From positions 1 to 64,000 of the forward strand of contig JAWPHD010001291.1 of NCBI GenBank assembly GCA_037043455.1: a stretch of 64,000 bases of DNA, in the 5' to 3' direction. Shown in pieces: positions 23,480 through 36,222 of this stretch (position 1 is the first letter of the stretch; every line of letters starts with the position of its first letter). The position numbers and the translations under genes were made by a program. This stretch comes from Cyrtodaria siliqua. Taxonomy: Eukaryota; Mollusca; Bivalvia; Adapedonta; Hiatellidae. Under the pieces are notes generated by a model. It did no database searches and was not told where the DNA came from. It was given only the letters and a program-made list of their open reading frames with translations.

Positions 23480-24363
23480 AGGTATTGAACTACCGTTTAT
23501 AGACAAAGTGTTGTTACCCCTATGTGTACTAACTGTGCACCTGTTGTCGCAGATTTGTTCTTATATTGCTATTAAAGATATTTCATGTGGAATCGTTCAC
23601 CAGATACTCAGGCAGATGTAACTGAAGACTTTAATGACACCTCTCGGCATCTGGATGTCTTGGATGACCTATTAACATTGACAATCCTCTATTTTCTGCT
23701 ATGGTTAATCATATCTATCGTTAAAAACAAAGCTAACATATCTGATACTGTCGCTTCTTTTCTTGATTTACATCTCTCTATTGAAAATGGTAAAATAATT
23801 AGTAAAATCAGAAACGTTATATACGTTCCTGGTAAAATCTATGACAAGAGAGAAGCTTTTAATTTTGATATTGTTAATTATCCCACTTAGATAGGGATGT
23901 TCCACGAACTACCCACTTAGATAGGGATGTTCCACGAACTACTTCTTATGTGGTCTATGTTTCTCAACGTTTTCGTTTTTCTATAGCTTGTAGTCTTGCT
24001 GAGGACTTTAATAGTCATACTATTTGTATAACTAAGAAAGAATCTACTCCAAAAGGGCTACTTTTACCATAAATCTTGTTATCGTAACTCTGATATACTT
24101 TTGAAATATAAATATAATTTAAGAACTCTTCTGTGACAAGAAATATCATAACCTGACATTTACGGTGATGTGTTTTACAAACTTCGTAAAATCCTTGGTC
24201 GTAATCACTTTCATACAGTCTTTATTAAACGTGTTAAAAAATTATTAAAAGAGACCCTAACATTTTCCAACGCACTGGATGTTTGATGGTTGACACATTT
24301 ACAGTTCGCCACAAGCTTTCCTCTTTTATTGTGCTATGACCGGACAGAGTGTGGACCCTATAA
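23480..24363 (+). pseudogene. Naiad reverse-transcriptase fragment, plus strand
   Basis: Plus-strand translation gives 'TNCAPVVADLFLYCY' (about 23527-23570), a degraded YLDD box ('FNDTSRHLDVLDDLL'), 'VASFLDLHLSIENGK', 'KREAFNFDIVNYP', a duplicated 28-bp piece at 23880-23940, and a C-terminus ending in 'GQSVDPIMT'-like sequence near 24330-24363. Frameshifts are frequent. Upstream domains are absent. Confidence 0.75.
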
Positions 24364-26480
24364 TGACTTCCACCTAAAGACAGATATAAAAATCGGACAG
24401 GGAAAGTAACATTCAATGACTACAGTCAACCACAAAACAAACACGCAAACAGACAAACGAGAAGGCAAAAGTAATACAAAATGCAAACGACATCGCAAAC
24501 ACAAAATGGTTGACAACAGGGCTTCCGCCTTGGAACGGTCAGTGGGTGCACCAAACCTCACACTTAGCCCCCATTAAACGGGACAGTGTAAATAAAGAAA
24601 TCCCCGCCATGAAATATTCTCTAACCAACAAGGCAGCGCTAAAAGGCAATATATGCTCGTGTATACATAAATAAAATAAAAAAAGCCTAGAAAGCCACAA
24701 TGAAGGTACTCGATGACTTGGCAGAAGCCAGAGCAACAAGAGAATAAACCATTGAGGGCACGACAAGACAAGACCGCGGACAAACATCAAATAATACCGT
24801 CCTAATGGGCTTTAGGTAGGCGTCATCATAGGGTCCACAGTCTGTCCGGTCATCGTACAATTAAAGTGGAAAGCGTAGTGGCGAACTGAAAAAGGGTCGA
24901 CCACCAAGCATGCAGTACGTTGCAAAATGATAGGGTCATAACCTCTTTTGATAAACCTTTTAACACGTTTAACAAAGATAGTATGAAAGTGATCATGACC
25001 AAGAACCTTACGAAGTTTGTAAATCACATCACCATAGAAGTCAGGTTGTGATAGTCCTTGTCGCAGAAGAGTCCTTAAATTGCTTTTATATATGGAAAGA
25101 AGATCAGGTTACGATAATAAAATTTTGCAAAGATTTTACGAAGTTTATGGTAACGGTAACCCTGATGGAGTAGCTTTTTAGTTATACAAAGATTACGAAA
25201 ATTAAAGTCCTCAACTCGAGTACAAGCACTTGAAAAACGAATAATTTGAGACACATAGACCCCATAAGAAGTTGCTCGGGGAATATCCCCATCTAAGTGG
25301 GTTCTTTAGGATAAATATTACTAACCATAATTGGAAAGAAAGGGTTGTCAATGTTCAATATGTCATCCAGATACCGAGAGGTGTCATTAAAGGCTTCAAT
25401 AACATCTGCCTGGGTATCTGGTGAAAGATTCAACATGAAATCTCTTTCATAGCAATATAAAAACAAATCTGCGACAAGTGGTGCACAGTTCGTACCCATA
25501 GGGATACCAACAATTTGTCTATAAACGGTGGTTCCATACTTGACGAAAATATTATCTCATAGGAAAATTAGTGCTTCACAAACTCCATGGCAAGTCCACA
25601 TAGTGTGATTATCTAAACTGCCGTTAGTAAAAAACGCTTTAATATTATTACAGGCCATAAATGTAGTATTTTCCCTAGCGAATGTTTTTTGAATGAGCGC
25701 AATAAGCTTGTCTTTAATAAGGTGATGTGGTAAGGTAGTATATAGTGTAGAGAAGTCATAAGTGATTATTGATGAAACTTGACGTTTATTGAAAATTTTA
25801 TCAAGGACACCTCCTGATTTTTTTATAGACCAAAATAAATTAATCCCAGAGTTTTCATAAGTGTTATCACAATATAGTTTAACGTGATCTTTAACGGCAG
25901 TAAGACAAGAAGTTAAAAGTTTGGAGATGTTTTTTGTGGTGCAGGCACTAGAATTCGAAATAAAGCGGGCCTTATACGGATTTTTATGTAATTTAGGAAT
26001 CCAGTACATAGTAGGCAGTTTATTTTGCGTATCGTCTACAGCCTTGAAAGTAGTGCACCGAGTGATATGTGCGGAAACAACATCATCCTCAGTAGAATTT
26101 ACTGGATTATACGAATTTGTGCTGCCGAGTTCCAGAGATAAAACATTGACGTAATATAGGCGTCAGACAATAATTATATTATTAGCTGCTTTATCTGCAG
26201 GAACTAAAACAAATTTATTATAAAATTTCTGAATTCCCGATTTTAAATTACGAAAAGAAAACCTAGGTCTCGGAGGAAGTAAAGAGGGGTCAGCATTATA
26301 AAAGTTAATACGTGTATCTATAATTTTAAGATCTGATTTTTTCCAAGTAGAAAGCGAGTTTGGGTCCGCATGTTCTCTACGACACCATTTTATACCAAAA
26401 TCTTCAATGGAGTGGGCGATCTGGGCACGATGATCTGGGCACGACAGGCATTAACATCAATAGTTGAATTCGCAAAGGAC
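24364..26480 (-). pseudogene. Naiad fragment, minus strand, tail-to-tail with the plus copy
   Basis: A 3' untranslated segment (24364-24800) precedes, on the minus strand, the C-terminal 'LQRTACLVVDPFSVRHYAF' (24812-25027). Further upstream come 'GTNCAPLVADLFLYCYERDF' and 'TSRYLDDILNIDNPF' (25293-25499), then 'MYWIPKLHKNPYKARFISN' and 'TYDFSTLYTTLPH' (25557-26009), and linker sequence to about 26480. The GIY-YIG part is lost. YLDD is intact, but stops and frameshifts separate the pieces. Confidence 0.8.
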
Positions 26481-26487
26481 GTTAGCG

Positions 26488-26640
26488 TTTGATGTTTGTT
26501 TTAAATCGTGTATTGTCTTACCCTTAACGGTTTGTTCTCTTGTTGGTCTGGCTTCTGCCAAGTCATTGAGCACTTTCTTTGTTGCTTTCTAGGCATTTGT
26601 TTCTTTATATTCATCTATACATGATCATTTATGTGTTTTA
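26488..26640 (+). mobile_element. Naiad 3'-region copy inverted relative to its neighbour
   Basis: 'ctggcttctgccaagtcatt' and surrounding sequence match the inverse of 24670-24790 over about 110 bp with mismatches. The minus-strand Naiad fragment is therefore bounded by inverted copies of its own 3' region, which recalls the inverted pseudo-LTR arrangements known for Penelope-like elements. Confidence 0.55.
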
Positions 26641-27480
26641 CTTATAATGCCTCTTCGTCTACAATTAGTCGGGCATGGGATTCTGTTTCTTCAAGCAGAT
26701 TATTTATGTACAGTATGAATAGTATAGGGCCAAGCACTTAACCGCGTGTCTCATCGGAGGTAACATGGATGTTTGAGGAAGAATCACCCTCAAGTACAAC
26801 TGTCTGGATCTTCCTATTAAGAAGGCCCTTACGCAGTATAGAGTATGTTTTTAAACACCATGCTGATGTAGTTTGTAAAATAACCTTAGATGGCTCACTT
26901 TGTCAAAAGTTTTTTGCAATACAGCAATATAAGATTAGTTTGCCGTCCCTGAGATAGGCATTTGGCAATTTACTCAAACTTCGCATGACCTTCTCTCCCT
27001 GAAATCATGTTGAAGGTCATATATAATATTATGTAAATTAAAACTTTGGCGAGGCTGGATGATACAATGTGTTCCATTACCTTACACAAAACGCAGGTCA
27101 ATGATATATGGCGATAGTTCGCCGGAATGCTTTTGTCACCCTTTAAAAATAAAGGGCAGACATTTGCGCAGGACCGCTCTTTGGAGATTTGTCAAGTCAT
27201 TAGGGATTTTGAAAGAAATATAATTTAGATACTTGGTGTGATCTTCAGTTTGAAGACGTTTAGAACCAAGGGCTTTATAGAATCTGGCCCTGCTGCCTTG
27301 TGTGACTTTAGGTTGGCAAGCCACCTAATGATGCCATTTAAGGATATGTCTATCTCATGCATGCCTTGGAATTTAGGTTTGAATTCATCAAGAATATCCT
27401 TGTCACGACCCTTTCGATCCTAGTCCTTCATTTAAGGATTTCTGGCGAAGTTGACTATATTTTAGGGATGATGCCGGAGT
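26640..27480 (-). pseudogene. decayed LINE reverse transcriptase
   Basis: Minus-strand translation, with many breaks: 'SHKAAGPDS'-like sequence near 27260-27310, palm pieces near 26900-27000, then 'LGPILFILYINNLLEETESH' near 26670-26740. The order and motifs fit a CR1/Jockey-like reverse transcriptase. It is distinct from the LINEs at 2.9-6.6 kb. Confidence 0.65.
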
Positions 27481-27984
27481 AAACACTGATTGGAACTATT
27501 CCTTTAGTATGTTGGCATGTTGACCTTTACCGAGTTGGAGTGTGCAAAGTAGTGCTACCTGGTGTTGAAGGAGTGCTATGCCCTGAGAATCTTCAAATGA
27601 AGTTTTAATATTTACATAATATACACTTTAGGAATATTTGTTGATTTCCACTCATTTAAAAGAGAATGGTTACATGGGTTGACTTTTTAATAGCTGCGTA
27701 GTAAGATAGATGTCAATTGATTTTATGGCTAATAGGTCAAAGGTCAAGTTCACCATGACCTTTTTTACTAACCTTGTGGATTGAAACTAAATATTTTAAT
27801 TCATCCAGATTTATGGCGAGCGTATATTGCATCAATTTGCCACTTGTTATTCTTACATTTCATTGATCAAAATCGTATTTTTACTTTCCCTTTGTTTTAT
27901 AGCGTAAATGGAGTGTCTACAATAGAACTTGCAGCAACTCTGCAGTTCAGGGTGAGAAGGTTCTAGACACGTTCTCCATATTTT

Positions 27985-28096
27985 ATCTCGATGTACATGG
28001 AGAATGAGCCTGGCATGTTCATTCCTGTTAGGCGCCATATAACCGTTCATGTGTTGGTGCGCCTTAAAACCCCAATTCAATTCAATTCAATTCAAT
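27985..28096 (+). mobile_element. 3' fragment of a Meta-type SINE
   Basis: 'ggcgccatataaccgttcat' then 'gtgttggtgcgcc' and an (AATTC)n tail parallel the end of the SINE at 14405-14676. The tRNA head is missing. Confidence 0.55.
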
Positions 28097-28099
28097 TAT

Positions 28100-28390
28100 T
28101 GGGATAAAATTAATGTTGTATGAAAGCACAAAGACACAGAAACTTGTATAATTTACCTGCAACTACGATCCATAAAACGAGATGAAACTGCTTTAACATT
28201 GTAAATATGTCACGTGCATATTGTTACCTATATCTAACTGTTTACATGTATTGTTGCATGTGACTCGTTGTGTATTGTTCGAAGGCCACATTGAAAATAA
28301 GTGTGTATATTTTATATGCATAACTTAATGTGTTTTAACCTTCGTTAAATAAAGAAATTATTATTATTATTATTATTATTATTATAAACA
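28100..28390 (+). mobile_element. possible LINE 3' end with (ATT)n tail
   Basis: Sequence ending 'ttaaataaagaaa' followed by (TTA)n at about 28350-28386 resembles a LINE 3' terminus. No coding part is recognisable, so this is tentative. Confidence 0.3.
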
Positions 28391-29328
28391 CTGTATTTGT
28401 GTATTCTGTAAGTGAATACTTTATGTAAATAAATGTGTTAATCATATTGTGTGTGTTGCTTGTGTGTTGCTGGTTTTGCTTCCTTTCTTGTAACATTTTA
28501 CTCATAACAATATTCTAATAATGAAAATATAGCCCTCTGACATTCATTAGCGCGAAGTAAATATTATTTTATAGTTGCTATACAATAACAGAATCCATTT
28601 CTAGCTAATAAATATTAATGGTCAGAATATAAAACTTGGAGGAATAAAACTAACGATCTTAAGTAATATAAAGGTTTCCGCAAATGCAATTAAATATATT
28701 GTTATTAGAAGGTCTGCGTGCGGTTTATACAATCCAATCCAATTCAATTCAATCCAATCCAATCCAATACAATACAATACGATACAATACAATACAATAC
28801 AATACAATACAATACAATACCTTTTATTGGAAATAAACCATTTACAGAGAACAGTGTTTTCCAAGGTACATAAACACAGACAAAGATAAAGTAGCAGCAC
28901 AGAGAATATCACATTATGTCAATGTAGAGCATTTGTTATAAATTAACAATTCAATCAAATTTTAGGCATATTTTCTTGAATAAAATTACAAATAGCAGTA
29001 GTTTGTGCCTTATCTTTTGGGTCAAATAGACAAAGTAATATGAAGTTTCTGAGCCTTTCTTCTTAAAGATTGTATGAAGACCAACTAGTAAACCGGTGAT
29101 GTAATATTGTCCGATAAATAACAAATCTCCTCTTACAATGCAATGATTTGTTTGTTGTATTGTATGATAAGACGCAAATAAACTATCAATCTAACAAAAG
29201 TTAAGACTAAAAATTACTAGTAATGACTGATATTTCCTAAACAGTGATGCTACAATGTATTTTGATAATTACAGGTCATAATTTTAAACATTATCAGGTC
29301 ATGTTACTTAATTTTTGGATTTTAGATG

Positions 29329-29583
29329 GACACACGGCAATCTTGAAGTTTGTACCAAGTATTAAAACTAGCATCTCGATTTATTAAACTAGTATCATTT
29401 TATCTTTAACCCTGCTCGTATATAATTCAATAACATTATATGTTTAAATATATTATTGGTAATATATTCAGCAGTTAGTAATACGTAAAATCCATTTCTT
29501 ATCATTAATATTAATGATTGAAAATATGCCAGTTATGTAGAAAAAATACTAACGGGACACCAAGATTGCCGCATGTACATTAA
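29329..29583. mobile_element. relative of the TTAA-type MITE
   Basis: Left end 'ggacacacggcaatcttga' and right end 'caagattgccgcatgt' are inverse copies. The centre shares 'gtttaaatatattattggt' and 'attaatattaatgattga' with the MITE at 1372-1674. The ends have drifted and no clear TTAA remains. Confidence 0.6.
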
Positions 29584-30591
29584 GATGAAACCTGTATCCA
29601 TTATCTATGTAATATATTTTGTATAATTATACGATGTGTGATTTGTATAGTATTTGTATAACTATCTAACATTGTAACTTTTTGTTTTATATTTAATGAT
29701 AAATTGTTATACGATCACGGTAATTGCATTTCGTTATTATCCATCAGTCCTAATCCACTGAATTAAACTATTGCATATTTCATATCAAGTATCATTTATT
29801 TATTTAAAAGGACAAGTTATTTTTCTTTCAATACAGAAGCTTACAAAATTGATAATTATTGAACCGATACTAGGAAAACTTGAAATGATAGTTAATGGAT
29901 CCACAGGGGAGAAAACTGTTTCAGCTGATTTGGCTTAATCAGGGAAAATACGGAATTGCGTCCCTTGATTTATGAACATGGGCAGGTTCCAATATATTTC
30001 CAGGAGTAATATTTAAAGCATTAGGCATGGAAGTTCTACCCTTCAGATGTGGACAAAATAAAAGAAAGTGTTTTTCATTCTCTAATGTTTTCCAGATAGA
30101 GCAAATACGATCATTTATAGGTGTCTTCGGGCGATTATATCGCCCTCTTTCTATTTGTAGCGTATACGTACTAATGCGTAAAGATGTTAGATGTTTTGTT
30201 ATTGATTTGGAGAATCCTTGTTTTAAAGATGGTTGTATTTCAAAATGAATTAATATACTTGAATAAAACTGAAGTTTAGAGTCAGGAGAACTTTGTAGGT
30301 ATGTCATATTTTCCTTTACATTTATTTTACCTTTTCAGTCATATTTATCGAGTCTTGGGATCTCGGGTTATTAGTGTTATTACTGTTAAATAATTGTCCA
30401 AGTTTAGAAATCGAGAAATCGTTTGGATTCCTTTTTATCTCCTGTTGCAAACATGCTTTTTTCACATTCGTATACTTCATTTAGTAAACGATGAGATGGC
30501 AGTTGTAAAAAAGAGTATGATAATGGACCTTTGGAACGGCCGAGCACGACACATACGAACTCAATATTCATAAAATCAACAGTACAGAATT

Positions 30592-31030
30592 TTAACCATC
30601 CCGAAGATGGCAAGCATATGGCGGTAGATATAGCAATATTTGTATCTTTATTTCATCCCCTATATCCAGCGGCGTATGGTCCCAGGATCTAATAAAAGTG
30701 TATGCCACGAACAGCGAAATAAACAAAAAGGAATTTAGTTGGGAGCAGCGGTTATGAAGCCTGCGTATCACAAGTAACAGGCAAAAGACTAAATTAAAAA
30801 GCAGACAACATATCCTATGAGTGGTTAAACAATACAAAGAGCCTTTTATCGGCCGGAGTAGTGGAACCACCGCATCGAAAATTAAGTAAGAAAACAAAAA
30901 AATTGAAAATGTACCACCGATCACTAAATATAAGTATCTCCAAAGATCGAATGAATAACAGTACGGATTGCAAGCGCGGGGAGGTTTTACTGCCGCCACA
31001 CTGCACAAGCAACGCCACTGTGCTATAAAA
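30592..31030 (-). mobile_element. possible Naiad 5'-end fragment inside a LINE
   Basis: About 60 bp around 30960-31020 ('gccgccacactgcac', 'cggggaggttttac') match the 5' end of the Naiad element at 13930-13990. The rest is not recognised; two minus-strand open frames here have no clear domain. Confidence 0.35.
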
Positions 31031-31739
31031 AAAGAGTAAAAGTCTATTATGATATTTAATTGTCTGATTAGCAATAAAGTTAAAGACTGGGTCTCTACCT
31101 AATTCTCAACCAGCTCCAAAATTAGAGGCTTTGCGATGGACTCCTAATGTGTGTTTGCAGAATTTGTTTCGTATTTTTAAACTTCTTGTAAAAAGCATCT
31201 TTATTGTCCTTTTCAATATTGAAATCACAGATCCATATTTCTGCAGAGTATGTAATTATTGCTCTTATCATTGAATCAAATAATTTAGTATAAAGTGAAG
31301 GTGATACATGTTCTAGGTCAACCTGTTTTGACTGAAGAGCAAAATATGCTTTAATGGATTTTTTTTTTTATATGAGTTTCTGTTTTGCCATTACTAAAGA
31401 GCATCACTTTTGATTTATCAATGTTGACTGATAATTTCCATTTTCGACAATATTTATTTAGTGAGTTAAGACAAGATTGTAATCCAGAGCTAGTTTCTTA
31501 CATTATGAGTAGATCGTCATTAGATGGTTTATACATTCTGTATTTAATGTAATAGGACTACATGTAGACGGGTCAAAAATTGCATCAGTCATTCAAGAAA
31601 ATATTAAATAGGATAGGGTTTATATTATTGCAGTTATTCGGGCCACCTTCATATACCGTGTAGATAATAAAACTGTGTATACTACTCACCCTGATAATAA
31701 AACGATGTTTTATGTGATACAGATATCTTCATTGTTGAC

Positions 31740-32214
31740 TCAGACCAGGGACTCAGACAGTGTGAGTGCAAGGAACGATAACTCTGCGTAGCAACTCATT
31801 CGCAACATCTCGCATGATCCCGAATAATTACGGGATTGGCCGAGTTTGCACGATTGCGAAGAGCTTGCATCAGACAGATAAACTGGAAAACCCATGACGT
31901 TTTGTACTATATTTAGTAACGGAAAACGACAAATCCATTTTGACCAATGAAATGGAAGATCTTTTATTTGCGTCATTCCAATATCCATAAACTGGTCCCC
32001 TGTTAATTACGATTCTCTGTATTAACAATGTAGCAAACCGAAATCGCAACAGGGTACCAGTTTGTCCAATCCACGAAGGACACATCAGCATTTGCAAAAC
32101 AAGCGAAAAAGAAACACGTAAACATGAAGTCCTGACGACTAATTTTCAAAATTCTACCCGCATGAAGCGGAACACTTTTTTGCAAGTGATTGGATACAAA
32201 CACTGACCACGAAC
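31740..32214 (+). promoter_or_regulatory. XBP1: region upstream of XBP1
   Basis: 475 bp of non-repetitive sequence before the XBP1 start. It contains a TGACGT half-site (about 31893), CCAAT at about 31944 and 32068, and no TATA box near the ATG. No exact ER-stress response element (CCAAT-N9-CCACG) is present. The transcription start cannot be placed by eye. Confidence 0.35.
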
Positions 32215-32396
32215 ATGACCTCTACACAGCAACAAACGATCGTGATTCGGACCCTGCAGACGAAACACCCGACGACGTTGACCGTGACAACGCAACAAGA
32301 ACACGACATGTTGGATGATTTGTATGGGGACGCGGGCGGCGCGAGGAAACGGCGGCGTCTAACACACCTTTCAAATGACGAAAAGCTTATGAGACG
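32215..32396 (+). CDS. XBP1: XBP1 exon 1: N-terminus and start of the basic region
   Basis: XBP1 is a bZIP transcription factor that activates ER-folding and ER-degradation genes after IRE1 splices its mRNA. This exon encodes 60 codons: a polar N-terminus, then 'GGARKRRRLTHLSNDEKLMR', the start of the conserved basic region. The ATG is the first in this frame near the homology, and the N-terminus is shorter than in mammals. The donor is CG|gtaaat and leaves 2 nt, which join the first base of exon 2 to make CGA (Arg). The 3.8-kb intron that follows holds a pearl-type repeat unit and a hAT-like element. The assignment is firm because basic region, zipper, spliced C-terminus and arrest peptide all match. 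Confidence 0.93.
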
Positions 32397-32599
32397 GTAA
32401 ATTTGCTTTTTCGTTTTAATATGTTGGTAGCCTAGCGACATAAAATTTAACACAGTCTTCGAGTTCGTGACAGAAAACAACATACGGATGACAGCTGTTC
32501 AGACACGCCCATGTTTTTTAGATCTCTGGTCTGGGTAGTGGGTTGAATCAGTTTTTATTAAAAAATACAGTAGAGCGTTCATCAAAAATTGTATATCAA

Positions 32600-32960
32600 A
32601 AGGTTTATACCGGCCGGAAATTCAAGATGGCAGCCATGGCTAAAAATAGATTTTTAAAACGAAATTTTTAGCAACCACTTCTTGAAATTGATATGGGACA
32701 TTTTCTAAAATGATCAGCATGACATGATGTTGGTCCTTGTCGAAAATGATTACGATTCAACATTAATGTTTAAACATGGTTGGCAGCGGCCATCTTTGTT
32801 TACATAGAGTTGTATATAAAAACTTGTATCGACTACACTGGAACTACTTGACAGATGTTCATTTAAAATTCACAGGAATGCTGATCTAGCTTTCAAAACC
32901 TGCCAACAGAGCTTCAAGGTCGTTGACCTTAATATTATTAACTGTTGATAGCAATGCAAA
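32600..32960. repeat. single unit of the pearl-type repeat in XBP1 intron 1
   Basis: Contains 'tcaagatggcagccatgg', 'gatcagcatgacatgatg' and 'gcttcaaggtcgttgacctt', the inverse of the units at 49061-50331. It lies in intron 1 in the opposite orientation to that array. Confidence 0.7.
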
Positions 32961-32999
32961 ACCCGATAGGTGGCGCCGCGTAAGCTATATTTAGAATTT

Positions 33000-34480
33000 A
33001 GGAATATCCCAACCTGGAGTTGGGTACGTCAAATTACGCATCTTTTAAGTGCTAAGACACTAAAAAATGGAACTTTTTATATTGACTATTGGAAGAAAAC
33101 ACTGCATAGATTACGTAATTGACCTCACGGCTTTTGTTATTTATTGGTAGATGAAAAATAAATGGAAGCGAAGTGCGGCTTTTGGAAGTTCAGTATTAAA
33201 TCGGATGATTACGCTCTAGTTTATGTACAAATAAAGTACTTCAATAATTAATCTTCAATTTGTTTTTATTTAATCTCACAAAAAATGACGTACTCGTGGT
33301 GTATTTGCGCATTTTTCAACACCTGCTAACATCAGAAAAAGACAACTCTTGTCATGTGACTGTAATGCGCATGCGTGGTACTACAAACCAGATCGTCTTT
33401 TTCGAGTCTTATTTCGGACTAGAAACTTGTTCCCACTAATAATTCTCATGAATTCTTTAGTGAAATAACAGTTTAAATATTTCATACACATGTTATCATT
33501 CATCACGAAAGAACTTTTGGCTTTTTTAGGCTAATTTACCCAGTTTTCAGAATTGTTCAAATTTGACCTTGACATTGTCACGATAAGTCATGTAGGCCAT
33601 CTAACGCGAGTACTCATTTGTTTACAGAGCAAAGATGACGGGTTCAACACCAACTTGTGAAAATAGTAGCACATATTTAAAAGAAAAAGGGAAAGAAACA
33701 TTCATTTGACACATAACTTTGTAAATAAACATCTGCATGACTTTATTGCAAGGAAAAGACAATATTTATCAGCTGGGTTGCTTTTTTCAGAAAAATTGAT
33801 AAAAAGGCTTATTCATTTTGGCAATTGTTGGACACAAAAATTATTTTTTTTGCGTGTGGGGTGGTTCATAAACTTACTTTTTTTTCCTCAATGGACTATT
33901 TTGATGATACTATTTAGAAAATACTAATCAGTTTCCCAATATTTTCTAATTTGAAAAATGCCTTTGCATTGCTACTGTTGATTATATTGCACCAATAATA
34001 TATTCAAACATGTGGTAAAATTAAGACTAAATCAGGGACTGTAGATAGATGGGGATGGGCAGTAACTGTTGTAATGCTCTTGTTTGGAAGCGGTTTTCCA
34101 ACTCAGCAACCAACTTTTTTTTTATTTTGAGATGGAGCACTTATTCTAGACATTTCGGGCATGTGAATGTTGTTGATTTGGGCGGGTAATGAGTTTTTGT
34201 GGAAAATATGGCTGGACGTCCTTCACTTGGTAACGATTTACATCTACAATTCATCATAATCGCTGAACATTTTAAATAATATTGTTTTGAGCAGTTATTT
34301 AGACATTTCGAGTGTTCAACTACAATGTTACTACTATGACCGAGTTATTAAATACTATAGATTTTAGTCTAGTTTTAGATTTCCTGAAGGAAGTCTAGAC
34401 TATATAAATCATTATAATATGTTCTTGTATCTATTTACTTTTTTATATACCCGTTTTCGGGCATTTGTAATGTGTTCTTG
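33000..34480. other. XBP1 intron 1, mostly unique sequence
   Basis: No gene recognised. A short segment near 33990-34020 ('gcaccaataatatattcaaa') matches the inside of the TTAA MITE family, and another piece ('caagattgccatgtgtccct') lies at 35822-35841, possibly one old MITE later split. Confidence 0.4.
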
Positions 34481-34489
34481 TATATATAT

Positions 34490-35651
34490 CAGGGGATACG
34501 CGATTAGGCGAAGTCGCTAAAAACTTCTCTTTAGTTTGGCCGACTTCGCTTTTTTATTCATGTGGGGCGAAATTTGAGTCGCCGTCATTTTCGGCAAATT
34601 CGGGTCAATTTCGGCAATTTCAAATGTGATTAACCTCATAATAAACAAAAGCCTCTAAAATAAACAATCAGCGCGTGTATCACACGTACCTTATTTAATC
34701 CCATTACCATTAAATAACAACGCGACTCTTATCTAATCAGGGCAATAGCCTAATTATCGATCTTATCGGCTTGCCTTAGGCGAGATGAGAATATCAACCG
34801 CCATGTTTGCTCGTTAGGCGATCACGTGATTAGATCATGTGGGGAATCATGTGCGCATTCTATTTAAGTAAACCAATCAAAGCTGTCGTATTTTTTCGTT
34901 TGATGAATAATTAAAAGTCGTACAACAAAACACTGCGCAAGGGCGGGGTTATGATTATGATTGACAACAAGATCCCTTGAAAAATCTCCCACGATAAATA
35001 AATTTAAAAGACAGTGTATATAAATTATATGATTGACATCGGCACAGTTAATTGTAAAGAATCTTTAATAAGCAAAACTTTGATTGTGTGTTTTATTGAG
35101 GCTAATTATGAAATAAAGAAATGTGTTTGGTGTAAAGAGAGTTTGTGATTGTTTTATTGACGAGAGAAATCAGCGGAAATGTATTGTATTCTACGATTAG
35201 ACATAGATATCAATAACGTATGTTACTCAATGCGGGCATGAATGAAAACAAAGTTTGGGTTAATTATCGAATAATTAGTATTTTTCAATAAAAATGAAAC
35301 GGTGGGGGGGGGGGGGGGGGTTCTAGACAGATAGGATGATTGGCACTTGGCACTGTGTTCGCTTTGAAGTTTGTAAGGCCATGGGAAAATAATAATAATA
35401 ATAACTAAATGATAATAATAATACATGCTTTATTAGTATTATGCATTATTTTAGTTATTATAACAGAAATAATACCAATACAAATAATTAATAAAATAAC
35501 ATGCAATTGGTTAAGAATTAGTTAACTTGATATTTAATCGTCCGTCTCATGTCGACTGACCTCAAGTCTCCCTGTTTTGAAAAACTTCTCCCTGTTTTGA
35601 CTGGAGGGAGAAGTGACTTCTCCCTATTTTTGGAGTCTGGCTTGACCCCTG
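34490..35651. mobile_element. possible hAT-like element in XBP1 intron 1
   Basis: CAGGGG at the left end and CCCCTG at the right end enclose 1162 bp of noncoding sequence with subterminal repeats ('ggcgaagtcgct', 'ttctccctgttttga'). The flanks atatatat / atatattc agree at six of eight bases, so the target duplication is uncertain. A poly-G run lies at about 35304-35320. No transposase is encoded. Confidence 0.4.
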
Positions 35652-36222
35652 ATATATTCTTGTTTATATACCTGTTGACGGGCATTTGTTGATTTACATA
35701 CATAGTTTATATTACACCTTATCATCCCTTACTTTTTGATAGTTTTATCTTTATATATTTACACTAATTTTAAATAATACTTCATTTTTCATCAAGTTTT
35801 GCGCACAATATGACCTATTTCAAGATTGCCATGTGTCCCTTCCAGAATCGGATTTCAGATTTATTTATCGAGTGTAATATCCTTTGACAGGATTATCTGG
35901 AGCATTGTAAACACATTTTTTATTACGCTACAGATTTAAGTAATAGTGTCAAAAAATTTAGCTTTCGAATTTTGATATAAAGAATTAATATAATAAAATT
36001 TAAAAAAATTATCCGCCCAATTCACAAGATGAGTTTCAATTAAGTATTGTGATGAAATACTTGAACCTATGCAGAAAACACCACATTTTCTGAGGCTTGT
36101 GAAAAGTTCCTTCTTCATGAATCCTGAATATAAAGGGGAAGAAAGTGTAACTGGAATGTTCGTGACCTGAGCTCTACCTGACTTATTTTACATTACCTTC
36201 ATGGTCTTGTTCCTTATTTTAG

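Larger units (their letters stand above)
28731..31640 (-). mobile_element. heavily decayed LINE, minus strand
   Basis: On the minus strand, reverse-transcriptase pieces lie at 31180-31520: a degraded catalytic box 'SNDDLLIM', then 'YCRKWKLSVN' and 'DKSKVMLFSNGKTETHI'. A C-terminal segment at 29939-30307 includes 'ERGRYNRPKTPINDRICSIW', where W replaces an expected Cys. The 3' end has 'ccaataaaag' and a tail of ATTGG/GTATT repeats (28731-28820). About 30590-31030 looks like inserted foreign sequence. Confidence 0.65.

Noticed and set aside
32060..32205. ER-stress response element upstream of XBP1
   Set aside because: CCAAT and CCACG both occur ('gtccaatccacg', and ATTGG...CCACG near the ATG) but the spacing or orientation does not fit CCAAT-N9-CCACG.
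35223..35426. Proline-rich minus-strand frame (PPPPPP)
   Set aside because: Caused by the poly-G run at 35304-35320.
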